This document shows, one piece after another, positions 1 through 6,463 of a DNA stretch of 11,519 bases. The stretch is from Gammaproteobacteria bacterium (GTDB taxonomy: Bacteria; Pseudomonadota; Gammaproteobacteria; Pseudomonadales; Azotimanducaceae_A). The position numbers and the translations under genes were made by a program. The notes beneath the pieces are model-generated. The model worked only from the letters and a program-made list of their open reading frames with translations, did no database searches and was not told where the DNA came from. The DNA lies in NCBI GenBank assembly GCA_002728935.1, contig PBWF01000027.1, positions 7,184 to 18,702 on the forward strand, read 5' to 3'. Position 1 is the stretch's first letter. Each line of letters opens with the position of its first letter.

Positions 1-198
1 TATACTGAGCAAAGTGAGGACATGCTTAGTCGTGTTGAAGCAGTAGCGGAAGAGTTGCCGTTTGAGTTTGTCTACTTCAAGCGTTTTGAGGGTAATGCCC
101 CGGTGCCGCCATATGCGGTGGTTCGCTCGGCAACAATAAGCGTTGAAATCGATGGGATAATAGTGGCCAATCAGCCATTTTCCTCTTTGGGCTCTTGA
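1..198 (+). CDS. C-terminal end of a DUF6776-like protein (partial)
   Basis: An open frame runs from base 1 to a TGA at 196-198 and encodes 65 residues; the start lies outside the window. The visible part reads like the end of the DUF6776 family: an aromatic stretch FVYFKRFEGN (residues 23-32), then PVPPYAVV and an alternating beta-like segment ending in SLGS. DUF6776 proteins usually sit just upstream of the bactofilin and erpA genes in Pseudomonas-like genomes, which fits the next two genes here. The function of the family is not known to me. The identification rests on recalled family character plus gene order, so it is moderately secure; that the frame is coding is more secure because it is open to the window edge and followed by a gap before the bactofilin gene. 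Confidence 0.6.
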   Translation, partial: YTEQSEDMLSRVEAVAEELPFEFVYFKRFEGNAPVPPYAVVRSATISVEIDGIIVANQPFSSLGS

Positions 199-338
199 TC
201 AGTTGATCGCGCGGGGCCAAAAAAAGGACTACGATAAAACCTTGAAAGTTAAGCAGTGTTAAACGAGTCAGTCGATGTGGGTGATGCGGAGCTCGCAAGT
301 TTCGCATGAAATCTTGCACGGATAGGTGGTGAATTGAC

Positions 339-761
339 GTGAAACGACCAGATTTGAAGGGAACGCGCGTGTCCCTCATAGCAGAAAATCTCGAAATAGA
401 GGGCCGATTATTGTTTTCTGGGGAACTGATAGTTAATGGTGTAGTCCGGGGGGACTTGGTTGGAAAAGACTTGCAGTCGAAAGTTCAAATCCAACCGAGT
501 GGCCAGGTAATCGGAGACATCAAAGTCCCTACTGTCACTGTGAGTGGGCGAGTGGAGGGTGACACCTATGCTAGTGCGCACATCTCCTTGCTCTCCTCTG
601 CCAGGGTGAATGGAAATATCTACTATGCCTCGATGGAGATGGCGAAAGGAGGGCAATTTACGGGCAGCATCCGTCAGTTAGAGTCCGCAATGGTTGTTGA
701 GCAAGCGGAGGTTCGCATGGCTCAGCGGGCGGCCACCGTGACAAATATCAAGTCAACCTAG
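339..761 (+). CDS. Bactofilin (polymer-forming cytoskeletal protein)
   Basis: This 140-residue protein is a bactofilin, a family that self-assembles without nucleotide into filaments at the inner face of the membrane and supports local cell-wall or polar functions. The beta-helix core spans about residues 12-110 and shows the periodic glycine and hydrophobic pattern (GRLLFSGELIVNGVVRGDL, then VTVSGRVEGD, then SARVNGNIYY). Short, less ordered tails flank it, the C-terminal one ending TNIKST. The length is normal for a single-domain bactofilin. The start is a GTG at 339, chosen because AGGTGG at 324-329 gives a good ribosome binding site nine bases upstream. The neighbours (DUF6776-like gene and erpA) are the usual ones. 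The frame stays open past its TAG stop, which is listed as a separate small ORF. Confidence 0.9.
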   Translation: MKRPDLKGTRVSLIAENLEIEGRLLFSGELIVNGVVRGDLVGKDLQSKVQIQPSGQVIGDIKVPTVTVSGRVEGDTYASAHISLLSSARVNGNIYYASMEMAKGGQFTGSIRQLESAMVVEQAEVRMAQRAATVTNIKST

Positions 762-782
762 AAGATAACGTTTGCAGAGTGG

Positions 783-959
783 ATGCAGATCGGTTGTGCC
801 TGCTCTGACAAGTCACTCTACAATTTAGAGCATCGCATGGAGAGCTGCGACCAGCTGGGCAACGTACGTATTGTTACAAAAAGTGAGGATCGTGGCTCCG
901 AGAATAAGCGGGCTCAGAGCGAATTTGATAAGGGGTGCATGGCTGATTCTTCACTCTGA
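783..959 (+). CDS. Doubtful small ORF, 58 residues
   Basis: An ATG at 783 opens a 58-codon frame ending with TGA at 957-959. It is in the same frame as the bactofilin gene, with only seven sense codons between the bactofilin TAG and this ATG. The product starts MQIGCACSDK and holds four cysteines (residues 5, 7, 22, 52) with many charged residues. There is no predicted membrane segment or motif that I recognise. The upstream AGAGTGG is too close to the ATG to be a convincing ribosome binding site. A frame of this length can arise by chance, so it is listed mainly because it occupies most of an otherwise empty stretch. Confidence 0.18.
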   Translation: MQIGCACSDKSLYNLEHRMESCDQLGNVRIVTKSEDRGSENKRAQSEFDKGCMADSSL

Positions 960-1035
960 GTTGGAATAATCGGCCCGATCGATTAGGTAGTCTTCGGTTT
1001 GATTTTAGTAACAGAGTCATCAGGATTAGAAGCGG

Positions 1036-1066
1036 TTGAGTTAAAGGAATCCGAAAGGTCTACAAT
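1036..1066 (+). promoter_or_regulatory. Possible sigma70 promoter for erpA
   Basis: TTGAGT at 1036-1041 and TACAAT at 1061-1066 match the -35 consensus at four of six positions and the -10 consensus at five of six. The 19-base spacer is longer than ideal. Transcription would start near 1073 and give an erpA leader of about 100 bases. Confidence 0.35.
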
Positions 1067-1174
1067 CAAGTGGCCGCCAGCTCTTAGAACAGCCGTAAGC
1101 TAGGCAAAAGCGTCTGATGGAGATGTCGCACCTCAGATCGTCCAGAGACTAACGAGCGACGAGAGAGTTTAGAA

Positions 1175-1528
1175 ATGAGTGATACTCTTCAACCCATCCT
1201 ATCGTTGGCTTTTTCTGATGCCGCGGCAAAAAAAGCGAGTCTCCTTATTGAAGAAGAAGCCAATCCGGATCTTCGATTGAGAGTGTTCGTGACAGGCGGT
1301 GGCTGCTCTGGGTTCGAGTACGGATTCACCTTCGATGAAGATGTTGAAGAGGACGATACGCTCATTGTGAACCAGGGTGTGACCCTGATTATCGATCCGC
1401 TCAGTTTTCAGTATTTGAACGGCGCAGAGGTCGATTTCAAGGAGGATTTACAGGGCTCCCGTTTTGTTGTTAACAATCCAAATGCCAGCGTGACCTGCGG
1501 TTGCGGCAATTCTTTCTCAATCGCTTAG
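1175..1528 (+). CDS. erpA: A-type iron-sulfur cluster carrier ErpA
   Basis: This 117-residue protein is an A-type carrier (IscA/HesB fold) that receives iron-sulfur clusters from the assembly machinery and hands them to apo-enzymes in the cytoplasm; in Escherichia coli ErpA serves the isoprenoid enzymes IspG and IspH. All three cluster-binding cysteines are present: Cys44 in [13 protein letters not shown] and Cys108 and Cys110 in the C-terminal TCGCGNSFS. The length matches the family (about 114-118). The acidic loop [11 protein letters not shown] is typical of ErpA rather than IscA. The start is ATG 1175 with a weak GAGAG upstream. The gene converges on the M23 peptidase gene with 17 bases between the stops. 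The position next to the bactofilin gene supports ErpA rather than IscA, which usually lies in an isc operon. Confidence 0.93.
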   Translation: MSDTLQPILSLAFSDAAAKKASLLIEEEANPDLRLRVFVTGGGCSGFEYGFTFDEDVEEDDTLIVNQGVTLIIDPLSFQYLNGAEVDFKEDLQGSRFVVNNPNASVTCGCGNSFSIA

Positions 1529-1537
1529 CAGTTGAGA
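1515..1537. terminator. Weak hairpin between the convergent erpA and M23 genes
   Basis: TCTCAA (1515-1520) and TTGAGA (1532-1537) form a six-base stem around an eleven-base loop that spans the erpA stop codon. Neither strand has a T tract after it. It is the only candidate structure near the convergent junction and is not a canonical terminator. Confidence 0.15.
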
Positions 1538-1545
1538 GGATACCT

Positions 1546-2886
1546 TCAGATGGATTGCGTAGAGCCTTGTGAGCCCGGTACCGCTTCGACCTGGGCAAGA
1601 TGATTTTGTAATTGATTCTGTAATCCAGAGATATGCGCTCTGAAATCTTCTTCGTAGATGGGTGCGACGGGAGCTGCGTCAGGCAGCTTGACTGTTCTAG
1701 GGTTTTGATGAGAGCCCGATACTAAAAATTCGTAATGAAGATGAGGACCTGTGGCCCAACCCGTCGATCCTACGAAACCGATCACTTGTCCTTGTTTGAC
1801 GTTAGAACCGCGCCTGATGTTGTTAGCAAAATTTGAAAGGTGCAGATATTTCGTTGTGTAGCGCTCGCCATGTTGTAAGACGATGAACTTGCCAGAGGCC
1901 TCGTTGCTAGTAGCTGAGATGACTTTCCCATCGCCTGCCGCTTTTACTGGTGTCCCTCGAGCGGCCGCGTAGTCAATCCCTCGATGAGGCATTTTCCGGT
2001 TGTGGATAGGATGCATTCGACTAAGATTGAACCGTGAGCTCACATGGGAAAAGTGAACAGGGTCTCGAATAAACGCTTTGCGCAGACTGATGCCGTCTGC
2101 ATCGAAGTAGCCCACCTTGCCGCTGGGGTCTGTGTAGCGATAGGCCTCATACTGCTGGCCCATGTTAGAGAAGTGTGCAGCCAGGATATTGCCCTCGTGA
2201 ATCAGTGTATCGTTGGAGTAAATACCCTCGTAAACAATCAGGAATTGGTCCCCTCGGCGTAAATCCAGCGCAAAGCTGATGTCCCATTGAAAAAGGTTCG
2301 CTAATTCCATAATAAGTTTGTCGCTGATCTCAATAGACTGCCCAGCCAAGTAAAGCGAGGACTGTTTCTTAGTGATATGGCCGACCTTGACGATTGGCCT
2401 TATCTTGGATGGTGCCTCTATGGTAGAAGCTGTGAATTGTCCTTCTTCGTTCAACAAAATTTCTGTAGTTGTTAACAGATCACGCTTGAGCCTTAGTCCG
2501 GAGAATTCCCCTGCCGAGTCGAATCCAAATTCGAGCTTCTGCCCAGGCGCGAGACGTTTTAGGTCATTATCGTCTGCAGCTTTTGTAACCCGGAGAAGTA
2601 CGGAAGCTGGAATACCTTTGCGCTTAAATAGAACGGATAGGTTATCGCCTGGACTGATTGACTCCTCTTGCCAAGTCCATGTTGGGACCTTTGGTGATGT
2701 ATCATCCTTGGGGTCGGCTCGCTCGGGCTGATCAAAAACATGAGAGGGTAGCATTATGGGAATCGTTGAGGCGGTGGATCTCTGCTCCTCTGAATCTTGC
2801 GCTGGCCAACAGAGATGGATGAGCAAGCCCGTAATCATTAAGGCGGTGATTGCTCGCAAATGTAAAATTGGAAAGCGTTCAAACAT
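1546..2886 (-). CDS. mepM: M23 (LytM-type) murein DD-endopeptidase, MepM-like
   Basis: The 446-residue product resembles MepM (YebA, about 440 residues), a periplasmic metallo-endopeptidase that cuts D-alanyl-DAP crosslinks so that new peptidoglycan can be inserted. An N-terminal membrane anchor lies at about residues 10-28. A LysM/OapA-like segment follows at about 77-135 (ISPGDNLSVLFKRKGIP, later LAPGQKLEF). A linker domain leads to the M23 peptidase at about 290-395. The zinc and catalytic residues are all visible: His301 and Asp305 (HRGID), His349 (YLHL), and His382 and His384 (HLHYEF). The start ATG has only a weak ribosome binding site. The gene is divergent from tyrS, as in Pseudomonas. 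A cell-wall recycling kinase gene (anmK) usually lies between this gene and erpA but is missing here. The symbol is by similarity; a lineage-specific paralogue is possible. Confidence 0.88.
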   Translation of the reverse strand: MFERFPILHLRAITALMITGLLIHLCWPAQDSEEQRSTASTIPIMLPSHVFDQPERADPKDDTSPKVPTWTWQEESISPGDNLSVLFKRKGIPASVLLRVTKAADDNDLKRLAPGQKLEFGFDSAGEFSGLRLKRDLLTTTEILLNEEGQFTASTIEAPSKIRPIVKVGHITKKQSSLYLAGQSIEISDKLIMELANLFQWDISFALDLRRGDQFLIVYEGIYSNDTLIHEGNILAAHFSNMGQQYEAYRYTDPSGKVGYFDADGISLRKAFIRDPVHFSHVSSRFNLSRMHPIHNRKMPHRGIDYAAARGTPVKAAGDGKVISATSNEASGKFIVLQHGERYTTKYLHLSNFANNIRRGSNVKQGQVIGFVGSTGWATGPHLHYEFLVSGSHQNPRTVKLPDAAPVAPIYEEDFRAHISGLQNQLQNHLAQVEAVPGSQGSTQSI

Positions 2887-3057
2887 AACTCAGTGAAAGA
2901 AGTGCAGAGTGGCTTTTGATAGACGATGTTTCTGGTGTGAATCTGCTTGCTCCGGCAGTTTGCAGGATCTTGGTAGAGAAAAGAAGAGCCGGCTGGTTTT
3001 CGCGGTGACCCATTTGGTGATCCGGCCTCTTACAGGCGCGGCGAAGTTGGGTTTCGG

Positions 3058-3063
3058 TATAAT
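3058..3063 (+). promoter_or_regulatory. Candidate -10 element for tyrS
   Basis: A perfect TATAAT stands 65 bases upstream of the tyrS ATG. No good -35 lies at 16-18 bases; CTTACA at 3029-3034 is too far away at 23 bases. The element would place the transcript start near 3070. Confidence 0.4.
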
Positions 3064-3127
3064 AAGCGATCCTTAGCATGAGAGAGCGCCCAGCAAAACT
3101 GCTTAGCAGCGCATTTGGGACATTCGT

Positions 3128-4435
3128 ATGACACAAATGGCAGATCAAAACCCAGTTGAAGAGCTGAAAGCGCATGGGCTGGTGGCTCAAACTAGCAATG
3201 AAGCAGAGCTCAAAGCGCACTTAAAGTCTCATCGCAGCCTTTATTGTGGTTTTGATCCTACGGCTGACAGTCTTCATGTGGGTAACTTGGTGCCGCTGCT
3301 TGCGCTGCGTAGATTCCAGTTGGCTGGGCATCGGCCAATTTTGTTGGTGGGCGGGGCCACAGGAATGATCGGGGACCCCGGAGGGAGATCGTCTGAGCGT
3401 GAGCTAAAGCCTCGTGAGGAGGTGAAGCGGTTCGTAGCGAAGATTCGTGATCAGGCGAGTCGATTTCTCGACTTTGATTGTGGAGAGTTATCTGCCTTGG
3501 TTGTTGACAATGCAGATTGGATTGAGCCTGTTGATGTGATTACGTTTCTTCGAGATATCGGTAAACACTTTAGCGTCAACTCCATGATTCAAAAAGAAAC
3601 TGTGCGTAGGCGTCTCGAAGATGAATCAATGGGTATCAGCTACACTGAGTTTAGCTACATGATTCTTCAAGCATATGACTATGCGGTGCTAAACGAGCGA
3701 TATCAGTGCACGCTCCAAATCGGTGGCTCTGATCAATGGGGCAATATCACGAGTGGAATAGAGCTAATCAGACGAAGGGGAGGCGAAGGTGCTCACGCCT
3801 TAACCTACCCATTGATTACTAAGTCGGACGGCACAAAGTTTGGGAAGAGCTCTTCAGGTGCGGTCTGGCTTGACCCCGAGAAGACTTCTCCGTACGCGTT
3901 CTACCAGTTTTGGCTGAATGTGTCTGATGCCGATGTCATTCGATTCATTCGGACGTTCACTTTTTTGGAATCAGAAGAGATTGAGAAGTTGGTTCAATCC
4001 CTCGAGGAAGCGCCTGAAAAAAGGGCGGCACAGCAGGTTTTAGCCGAAACGGTGACGAGACTAGTGCACGGTGATGCGCCGTTCGAAAGCGCAAAACGAA
4101 TTACTCGAGCGCTATTTGCCAATGATATTGAGTCCCTGACCGCAAGCGATTTTGAGCAACTAGCCCAGGATGGATTGCCCGCGACCCATATTGTGGCAAG
4201 CGAAGTTTCTTTGATTGACGCATTGGTTGATTCCGGGCTTGCTGTCACCCCTAAAGGCGAAGTGACCAGAGGGCAGGCTAGAAAGTTGATCGCTTCAAAT
4301 GCGATTACAGTTAATGGTTCTAAGACAACTGACGATAAGGCGGTCTTGGTTTCAGCCGGTGCCTTGCACGAGAGATACTTCTTGGTCAAAAAAGGGAAAA
4401 AACAACACCACCTTTTCGTTAAAGAAATTCGTTAG
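3128..4435 (+). CDS. tyrS: Tyrosyl-tRNA synthetase
   Basis: This 435-residue class I synthetase activates tyrosine with ATP and charges tRNA-Tyr in the cytoplasm; a cognate tRNA-Tyr(GTA) lies about 2.2 kb downstream. The Rossmann catalytic domain begins with CGFDPTADSLHVGN, where HVGN (residues 50-53) is the HIGH signature. QIGGSDQWGN (197-206) is the tyrosine-binding signature. KFGKS (237-241) is the KMSKS loop in the form typical of the E. coli-like TyrRS group. The anticodon-binding region follows, and a C-terminal S4-like RNA-binding domain spans about 365-432 (VTRGQARKLIASNAITVNG). The length is close to E. coli TyrS (424). The start at 3128 has only a GGGA upstream; ATG at 3137 is an alternative that removes three residues. 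The gene is divergent from the M23 gene and faces the minus-strand tRNA pair. Confidence 0.97.
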   Translation: MTQMADQNPVEELKAHGLVAQTSNEAELKAHLKSHRSLYCGFDPTADSLHVGNLVPLLALRRFQLAGHRPILLVGGATGMIGDPGGRSSERELKPREEVKRFVAKIRDQASRFLDFDCGELSALVVDNADWIEPVDVITFLRDIGKHFSVNSMIQKETVRRRLEDESMGISYTEFSYMILQAYDYAVLNERYQCTLQIGGSDQWGNITSGIELIRRRGGEGAHALTYPLITKSDGTKFGKSSSGAVWLDPEKTSPYAFYQFWLNVSDADVIRFIRTFTFLESEEIEKLVQSLEEAPEKRAAQQVLAETVTRLVHGDAPFESAKRITRALFANDIESLTASDFEQLAQDGLPATHIVASEVSLIDALVDSGLAVTPKGEVTRGQARKLIASNAITVNGSKTTDDKAVLVSAGALHERYFLVKKGKKQHHLFVKEIR

Positions 4436-4475
4436 GAAAATTTTGAACTACGGAAGCTGGTTCAGTTCTAGCGAT

Positions 4476-4503
4476 TGCTGGTGCCTCTAATGAGGCACCA
4501 GCA
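4476..4503. terminator. Strong 12-bp hairpin after tyrS, without T tract
   Basis: TGCTGGTGCCTC (4476-4487) and GAGGCACCAGCA (4492-4503) pair perfectly over twelve bases around the loop TAAT, 40 bases after the tyrS stop. It sits between tyrS and the convergent tRNA-Ala/tRNA-Ile unit, so it could end or protect transcripts from both sides. Neither strand has a run of T after the stem, so it is not a textbook intrinsic terminator; it could be a 3' stabiliser or depend on Rho. Confidence 0.45.
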
Positions 4504-4551
4504 TCAGTCGGCTGGCTCCCGGCTAACGGCGGTGATTTACGCGTCTGTAGG

Positions 4552-4573
4552 AGTGTCTGCGCGCAGACCCACT
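4552..4573. repeat. Palindrome with extended stem
   Basis: GTCTGCGCGCAGAC at 4555-4568 is a perfect 14-base palindrome. AGTG (4552-4555) can also pair with CACT (4570-4573) across a two-base bulge, extending the stem. A T/A-rich stretch (4582-4593) follows about eight bases later on the plus strand. It may be a second, weak terminator of tyrS or a protein-binding dyad. Confidence 0.3.
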
Positions 4574-4638
4574 TCTGGCTGTTTTATATATTTCGTCCGG
4601 TGGACGAGTACCCGATAATCGCAAGTATTGAAGGAAAG

Positions 4639-4714
4639 TGGTGGAGCCAGGCGGGATCGAACCGCCGACCTCCTGCGTGCAAGGCAGGCGCTCTCCCAGC
4701 TGAGCTATGGCCCC
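4639..4714 (-). tRNA. tRNA-Ala(TGC)
   Basis: Read on the minus strand, this is a 76-base cloverleaf from 4714 down to 4639 with the CCA end encoded. The acceptor stem GGGGCCA pairs with TGGCTCC, and the G-T pair at the third position is the alanine identity element. The anticodon loop TTGCACG gives anticodon TGC. It lies 64 bases after tRNA-Ile on the same strand. In most bacteria this Ile-Ala pair sits between the 16S and 23S rRNA genes; here neither rRNA is nearby. Confidence 0.97.
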
Positions 4715-4778
4715 ATAATCGGGTTCGCTCTATGTGAAACCAGCGAAACGCGATCGGTGCTCGGACGCAGTGTTCGAT

Positions 4779-4855
4779 TGGTGGGTCTGGGTGGATTTGA
4801 ACCACCGACCTCATCCTTATCAGGGATGCGCTCTAACCAACTGAGCTACAGACCC
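4779..4855 (-). tRNA. tRNA-Ile(GAT)
   Basis: Read on the minus strand from 4855, this is a 77-base cloverleaf with encoded CCA. The acceptor stem is GGGTCTG/CAGACCC, the D arm contains AGCTCAGTTGG, and the anticodon loop CTGATAAG gives anticodon GAT. It is the first gene of a two-tRNA unit (Ile then Ala) and lies about 25 bases downstream of the likely transcript start. Confidence 0.97.
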
Positions 4856-4886
4856 TCGAGATGCAGACTGATGTCCGAGGCCGCGT

Positions 4887-4914
4887 ATTATACGCGGGTG
4901 AAGTCGATTTACAA
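4887..4914 (-). promoter_or_regulatory. Promoter of the tRNA-Ile/tRNA-Ala unit
   Basis: On the minus strand TTGTAA (4914-4909) and a perfect TATAAT (4892-4887) are separated by 16 bases. The start would be near 4880. The discriminator after the -10 reads ACGCGGCC, a GC-rich block typical of stringently controlled stable-RNA promoters. Two dyads overlap it: CCGCGTAT-T-ATACGCGG (4881-4897) over the -10 and CGATT-TAC-AATCG (4905-4917) over the -35. Confidence 0.65.
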
Positions 4915-5026
4915 TCGGCCTGAATCCTGAGATAGACGACACTATAAGGCTACCTGAGGCCTAAAAGGATGACTTTGCTTGGTTGACGATCGGCTTGTTT
5001 AGTCAGGTCCATCCTGGCGCGAAGTT

Positions 5027-5032
5027 TAAAAT
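5027..5032 (+). promoter_or_regulatory. Possible -10 element for birA
   Basis: TAAAAT matches five of six -10 positions. A start near 5039 would leave almost no leader for the ATG at 5041 but a 26-base leader with a Shine-Dalgarno sequence for the GTG at 5065. No convincing -35 is visible. Confidence 0.25.
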
Positions 5033-5040
5033 ACGTATCA

Positions 5041-6048
5041 ATGGGATGGTTGAGGACTCAGAGGGTGAAAGGATCAACAAGAGGACCGAAAAAATTGCCA
5101 ACGACTTCACAGGAGCAGCTTAGCCAGCTGACAGCGTTTACACAAAGCTCCACGTTTTTCGATTTGCTAAATGGTAATGCTTGTCGGCGCTCCAACGAGC
5201 TTGTCAGTAAGCTCGAGGCGCTGGGATTGAGGTACCGAACCGAGGGCAGTCTTCTGGAGCTGACTGATCCCCCTATTGAGCTCGATGTAGATTGGGTCAG
5301 CAGGCGATTAGGGCCAAGCGTATGGATTCAGTATGACCGAGTGGTCGACTCTACTAATCGCATCGCTCTAGAGAGCTTGTCTCATGAGACTGGTTGTTTT
5401 ATCGCCGAGTTTCAGTCATGCGGGCGTGGTCGCAGTGGTCGTAAGTGGATCAGCCCTTATGGAGACAACTTAGCGCTCAGTTTGGTAATGGTTGTGGACC
5501 GCTCGATGGCTGATCTGAGTGGTTTGTCGCTTGCTGTTGGGTTTGGAATAGTGAAGGCGCTTCGAGCACAATCGGTCGAAGGCATCAGTCTCAAGTGGCC
5601 TAACGATCTGTTGCTAAGCGGCAGGAAAACGGGGGGGATTTTAATTGAGGTCGATCCGTTGACTTCTAAAAGCACAAAAGTTGTGGTTGGCGTTGGAGTT
5701 AATATCGCCTCTTTTCCGCAGGAGGCTTTGATCGGACAAAAAGCGACTAGCATTAGGCAAGGCTCAACACTTTCGCGTGAAATGATAGCCTTTATTATCA
5801 TTAAAGCCATTGAAAATGCCTCGAAGCGTTTCGTCAGGGAGGGTTTGTCATCAATTGTAGATAAATGGCAAGAAGTAGACGGGTATGCGGGCCGTCAGGT
5901 TAACCTCCTTCTTGGCGGGAAGCTCGTGACGGGTAAGAACGTGGGGATTAACCAAGCTGGTCATCTAATGATCGAAACGCATTCAGGGTTAGAAGAATTT
6001 TCAATAGGTGATATCAGTCTAAGGCCGAGCAAGAACGAGAACGAATAA
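5041..6048 (+). CDS. birA: Biotin--protein ligase BirA (possible biotin repressor)
   Basis: The enzyme joins biotin to AMP and then to the lysine of biotin carboxyl carrier protein. The catalytic signatures are intact: DSTN (103-106), the biotinyl-AMP loop GRGRSGRKW (128-136), KWPND (185-189), the active lysine in KTGGILIE (Lys196), and a C-terminal SH3-like domain (about 285-331). An N-terminal winged helix-turn-helix aligns over about residues 27-63 but is divergent: the usual SRAAVWKHI-type recognition helix reads CRRSNELVSKL, so repressor activity is uncertain. The frame from ATG 5041 gives 335 residues but has no Shine-Dalgarno sequence. GTG 5065 (GAGG nine bases upstream, 327 residues) and TTG 5095 (AGAGGA nine bases upstream, 317 residues, closest to the 321 of E. 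coli) are better supported by signals. The coaX gene that often follows birA is absent. Confidence 0.93.
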   Translation: MGWLRTQRVKGSTRGPKKLPTTSQEQLSQLTAFTQSSTFFDLLNGNACRRSNELVSKLEALGLRYRTEGSLLELTDPPIELDVDWVSRRLGPSVWIQYDRVVDSTNRIALESLSHETGCFIAEFQSCGRGRSGRKWISPYGDNLALSLVMVVDRSMADLSGLSLAVGFGIVKALRAQSVEGISLKWPNDLLLSGRKTGGILIEVDPLTSKSTKVVVGVGVNIASFPQEALIGQKATSIRQGSTLSREMIAFIIIKAIENASKRFVREGLSSIVDKWQEVDGYAGRQVNLLLGGKLVTGKNVGINQAGHLMIETHSGLEEFSIGDISLRPSKNENE

Positions 6049-6387
6049 CTTGCAACTACCTAACGGGCTGCTTTGCTGGTGGTTCCAAACGTAGGCTTGT
6101 CTGATTTGTTGTTGAGTGCTTGACACACGAAAGAAGGCGATTAACTAGCCCGAGTAACTAGCGGTCACGGAACTACCCAAAGCAGGATGTTAAGCAGTTG
6201 ATCAAAAGCGTCGTCCGGAAGCGCCTTACTCCAGTCAATCGAATTGAGCGAGGGATTCGGTGAAAGAACGGCTGGCTGAGGTCTCGAGCACAAAGATGGA
6301 ATCTGAATAAGCAATGGCGAGCAAATGCGGAATGCTTGAGAAATTAGAATTGTGTCGACGGAGCGGTTAGCCTAAAATTCGCGTCGT
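6049..6387. other. Gene-free gap between birA and the tRNA cluster
   Basis: About 340 bases hold no ORF longer than 20 codons with a ribosome binding site on the plus strand and no recognisable RNA gene. In Pseudomonas-like genomes coaX (pantothenate kinase) usually lies here. I see no readable remnant of it. The last 40 bases carry the probable tRNA-Thr promoter. Confidence 0.6.
6350..6378 (+). promoter_or_regulatory. Probable promoter of tRNA-Thr(TGT)
   Basis: TTGTGT (6350-6355) and TAAAAT (6373-6378) are 17 bases apart. The GC-rich discriminator TCGCGTCG follows. The start would be near 6385, only about three bases before the mature tRNA. Confidence 0.45.
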
Positions 6388-6463
6388 GCCGCTATAGCTC
6401 AGCAGGTAGAGCAACTGATTTGTAATCAGTAGGTCCCGAGTTCGATTCTTGGTGGCGGCACCA
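6388..6463 (+). tRNA. tRNA-Thr(TGT)
   Basis: A 76-base cloverleaf with encoded CCA. The acceptor stem is GCCGCTA/TGGCGGC, the anticodon stem ACTGA/TCAGT encloses TTTGTAA (anticodon TGT), and the T arm is CCGAG-TTCGATT-CTTGG. The discriminator base is A. It is the first of the Thr-Tyr-Gly-Thr set upstream of tuf, the same set as thrU-tyrU-glyT-thrT of E. coli. Confidence 0.97.

Larger units (their letters stand above)
762..1174. other. Gap between bactofilin and erpA
   Basis: About 410 bases without a recognisable gene. It contains a doubtful 58-codon ORF (783-959), then about 215 bases including a possible erpA promoter. I see no tRNA and no terminator with a T tract. The gap is long for such a compact neighbourhood and could hide a small RNA or the debris of a lost gene, but nothing in it resembles a known family. 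Confidence 0.6.

Noticed and set aside
2372..2731. 119-residue plus-strand frame inside the M23 gene
   Set aside because: Shadow of a clearly conserved minus-strand gene; its composition follows from the opposite frame.
2879..3220. 113-residue minus-strand frame between the M23 gene and tyrS
   Set aside because: It overlaps the beginning of tyrS and the divergent promoter region, and shows no family resemblance or ribosome binding site.
4628..4930. A 100-residue plus-strand frame across the tRNA-Ala/tRNA-Ile region
   Set aside because: It is the antisense of the two tRNA genes (translated tRNA motifs such as GGFEPPTSSLSG), a common false gene call.
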